A stretch of 6,831 nucleotides of DNA from Methanobacteriota archaeon (GTDB lineage Archaea > Thermoplasmatota > Thermoplasmata > RBG-16-68-12). The notes under the pieces were generated by a model, which made no database searches, had not been told where the DNA came from, and was given only the letters and a program-made list of their open reading frames with translations. Position numbers and translations under genes: made by a program. Below are positions 5,887 to 6,831 of the stretch, in pieces. Location: contig VBMC01000063.1 of NCBI GenBank assembly GCA_005879015.1, positions 1 to 6,831 on the forward strand, given 5' to 3'. Positions within the stretch are counted from its first letter, which is position 1, and the number at the start of each line of letters is the position of its first letter.

Positions 5887-6831
5887 CTACAAGGTCGCCT
5901 TATCGAACATCGCCGGATCGGAGCCGAGCGGCCTCGTGGCATCGATGCCCATCTTCGACGTGAAGCCATCCCGTCCGCTTGGATCGATCGAGGACCCGCG
6001 GACCTCGTGGAGGACGACGAGGCCGCGGTCCGCCTGGAACCGGGTCGCGATCGCCCATTCCACGTCGCGGTCATTGAACACGTCGATGTCCTCGTCCACG
6101 ATGACGACCTGTTTCATCGACGTGTGCGCCCCAAACGCCGCCATGATGGCGTTCTTGCCGTCCCCCTGATGCTGCTTCCGGATCGAGACAACGCCGTGGA
6201 GCCACGCACATCCGCCTTCCGTGAGCCGCACGGCCCCCACATGGGGGACCGCCCGGGAGACGGCTTGGTAGATGACCGGTTCCCGCGGCATCCCCATGAA
6301 CATGAAATGCTCGTCGAGGCCCCCCACGATAATGTGGAAGACCGCGTCCTTCCGGCGATAGACGCGTTCCACGACCAGGATCGGCTCCTTTCGCACCCGA
6401 TCGTACGTGCGGACCGCGTCGACGAAAGGCCCTTCGTCGTGCGTCTCTTTGGTCAACCGGCCCTCGAGGACGTAGTCCGCTTCCGCGGGGACGGTGAGGC
6501 CGTTCCGGATGCGGACCGTGTCGACCGGCCTGCCCAGAGACGATTGGGTGAGGGCCGACGCGATCCGGCTTTCGTCCACGCCGAATTCCACGGAGGTCCC
6601 GCCGGCGAGGAGGTTCCACGGATCGAGGCCGATGCACACGGCGACCTTCAGCTCCTCCCCGGCGGCCATCGCCTCGTTGTACATGTGCCGTAGATGACGC
6701 GGCACGATCCGGCAGGCCCCATGGGTCTTGCCCAGGACCAGGATCCGATGGAACGATAAGTTCCGGACCCCCGACCGCTCCGCGACCCATACGCCGGCGG
6801 TGATGTAGCGTCCCGCATCCTTCGGGAAGAG
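5887..6831 (-). CDS. UbiD-family prenylated-FMN-dependent decarboxylase, partial, N-terminus off window
   Basis: UbiD enzymes remove or add carboxyl groups on unsaturated or aromatic acids, using prenylated FMN made by a UbiX-type partner. The frame runs without a stop from the right window edge to TAG at 5887-5889: 314 residues, beginning LFPKDAGRYITAGVWVA, which matches the family's central 'xDAGxYITAG' region. Further family features are RHLRHMYNEA (45-54 of the fragment), VPAEADYVLEG (115-124), HDEGPF (131-136, an acidic stretch expected near the catalytic glutamates), a DEDIDVFNDRDVEWAIATR segment, and near the end a TSKMGIDATRPLGSD segment. Usual length is about 420-490 residues, so roughly 110-170 N-terminal residues lie outside. 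In many archaea a UbiD homologue is the trans-anhydromevalonate 5-phosphate decarboxylase of the modified mevalonate pathway; an aromatic-acid decarboxylase is the alternative. Neighbours do not decide between them, so no symbol is given. The protease gene follows after 73 bases. Confidence 0.92.
   Translation of the reverse strand, partial: LFPKDAGRYITAGVWVAERSGVRNLSFHRILVLGKTHGACRIVPRHLRHMYNEAMAAGEELKVAVCIGLDPWNLLAGGTSVEFGVDESRIASALTQSSLGRPVDTVRIRNGLTVPAEADYVLEGRLTKETHDEGPFVDAVRTYDRVRKEPILVVERVYRRKDAVFHIIVGGLDEHFMFMGMPREPVIYQAVSRAVPHVGAVRLTEGGCAWLHGVVSIRKQHQGDGKNAIMAAFGAHTSMKQVVIVDEDIDVFNDRDVEWAIATRFQADRGLVVLHEVRGSSIDPSGRDGFTSKMGIDATRPLGSDPAMFDKATL

Noticed and set aside
5814..6074. Extension of the M6 protease start to 6074.
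   Set aside because: It overlaps the ubiD 3' end in another frame, and the residues are Arg/Ser-rich; the ATG at 5813 begins a classic signal peptide.
5794..6693. A 299-codon plus-strand frame opposite ubiD.
   Set aside because: It shadows a frame with unmistakable UbiD conservation and has no motif of its own.
1..6831. A defence island, CRISPR array, mobile element or tRNA/rRNA gene.
   Set aside because: No direct repeats with regular spacing, no transposase or integrase signature, no terminal inverted repeats and no tRNA-like cloverleaf were noticed. The Hef-type helicase is a housekeeping repair gene in this context.

Overview
The window is a gene-dense, GC-rich stretch that looks archaeal, most likely from a high-GC lineage of Thermoplasmatota/Euryarchaeota (inference). 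The strongest marker is a Hef/FANCM-type helicase, which is characteristic of Euryarchaeota. Supporting signs are an archaeal-style HtpX, a small CPxCG zinc-ribbon protein, TATA-like boxes placed just upstream of start codons, and starts mostly without a Shine-Dalgarno motif. No rRNA, tRNA, CRISPR array, insertion sequence or long repeat was seen, and no stretch over 300 bases lacks a gene.

Layout, left to right. (1) Bases 1-460, minus: the N-terminal 153 residues of an HtpX-like membrane zinc protease, cut by the window edge just after its HEIGH motif. (2) Bases 503-1297, plus: a 264-residue uncharacterised zinc-ribbon protein, divergent from htpX across a 42-base gap that holds a TATA-like box. 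(3) Bases 1303-1425, minus: a 40-residue double-CPxCG zinc-ribbon protein, convergent with gene 2 (5 bases between stops). (4) Bases 1465-3174, minus: a Hef-like superfamily 2 helicase of 569 residues that lacks the XPF nuclease half and ends in a PIP-box-like peptide. (5) Bases 3174-5813, minus: an 879-residue secreted, C-terminally membrane-anchored M6 metalloprotease whose stop codon overlaps the helicase start by one base. (6) Bases 5887-6831, minus: the C-terminal 314 residues of a UbiD-family decarboxylase, cut at its 5' end by the window edge.

Genes 6, 5, 4 and 3 all read leftward and could form one transcription unit, although the 73-base and 39-base gaps may hold separate promoters. 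Their roles do not form an obvious pathway: isoprenoid or aromatic-acid decarboxylation, cell-surface proteolysis, fork repair and a small zinc protein. Most of the window looks like ordinary archaeal chromosome. The points most worth a second look are the nuclease-less Hef with its terminal PIP-like motif, its tight coupling to a surface protease, and the two poorly characterised zinc-ribbon genes.
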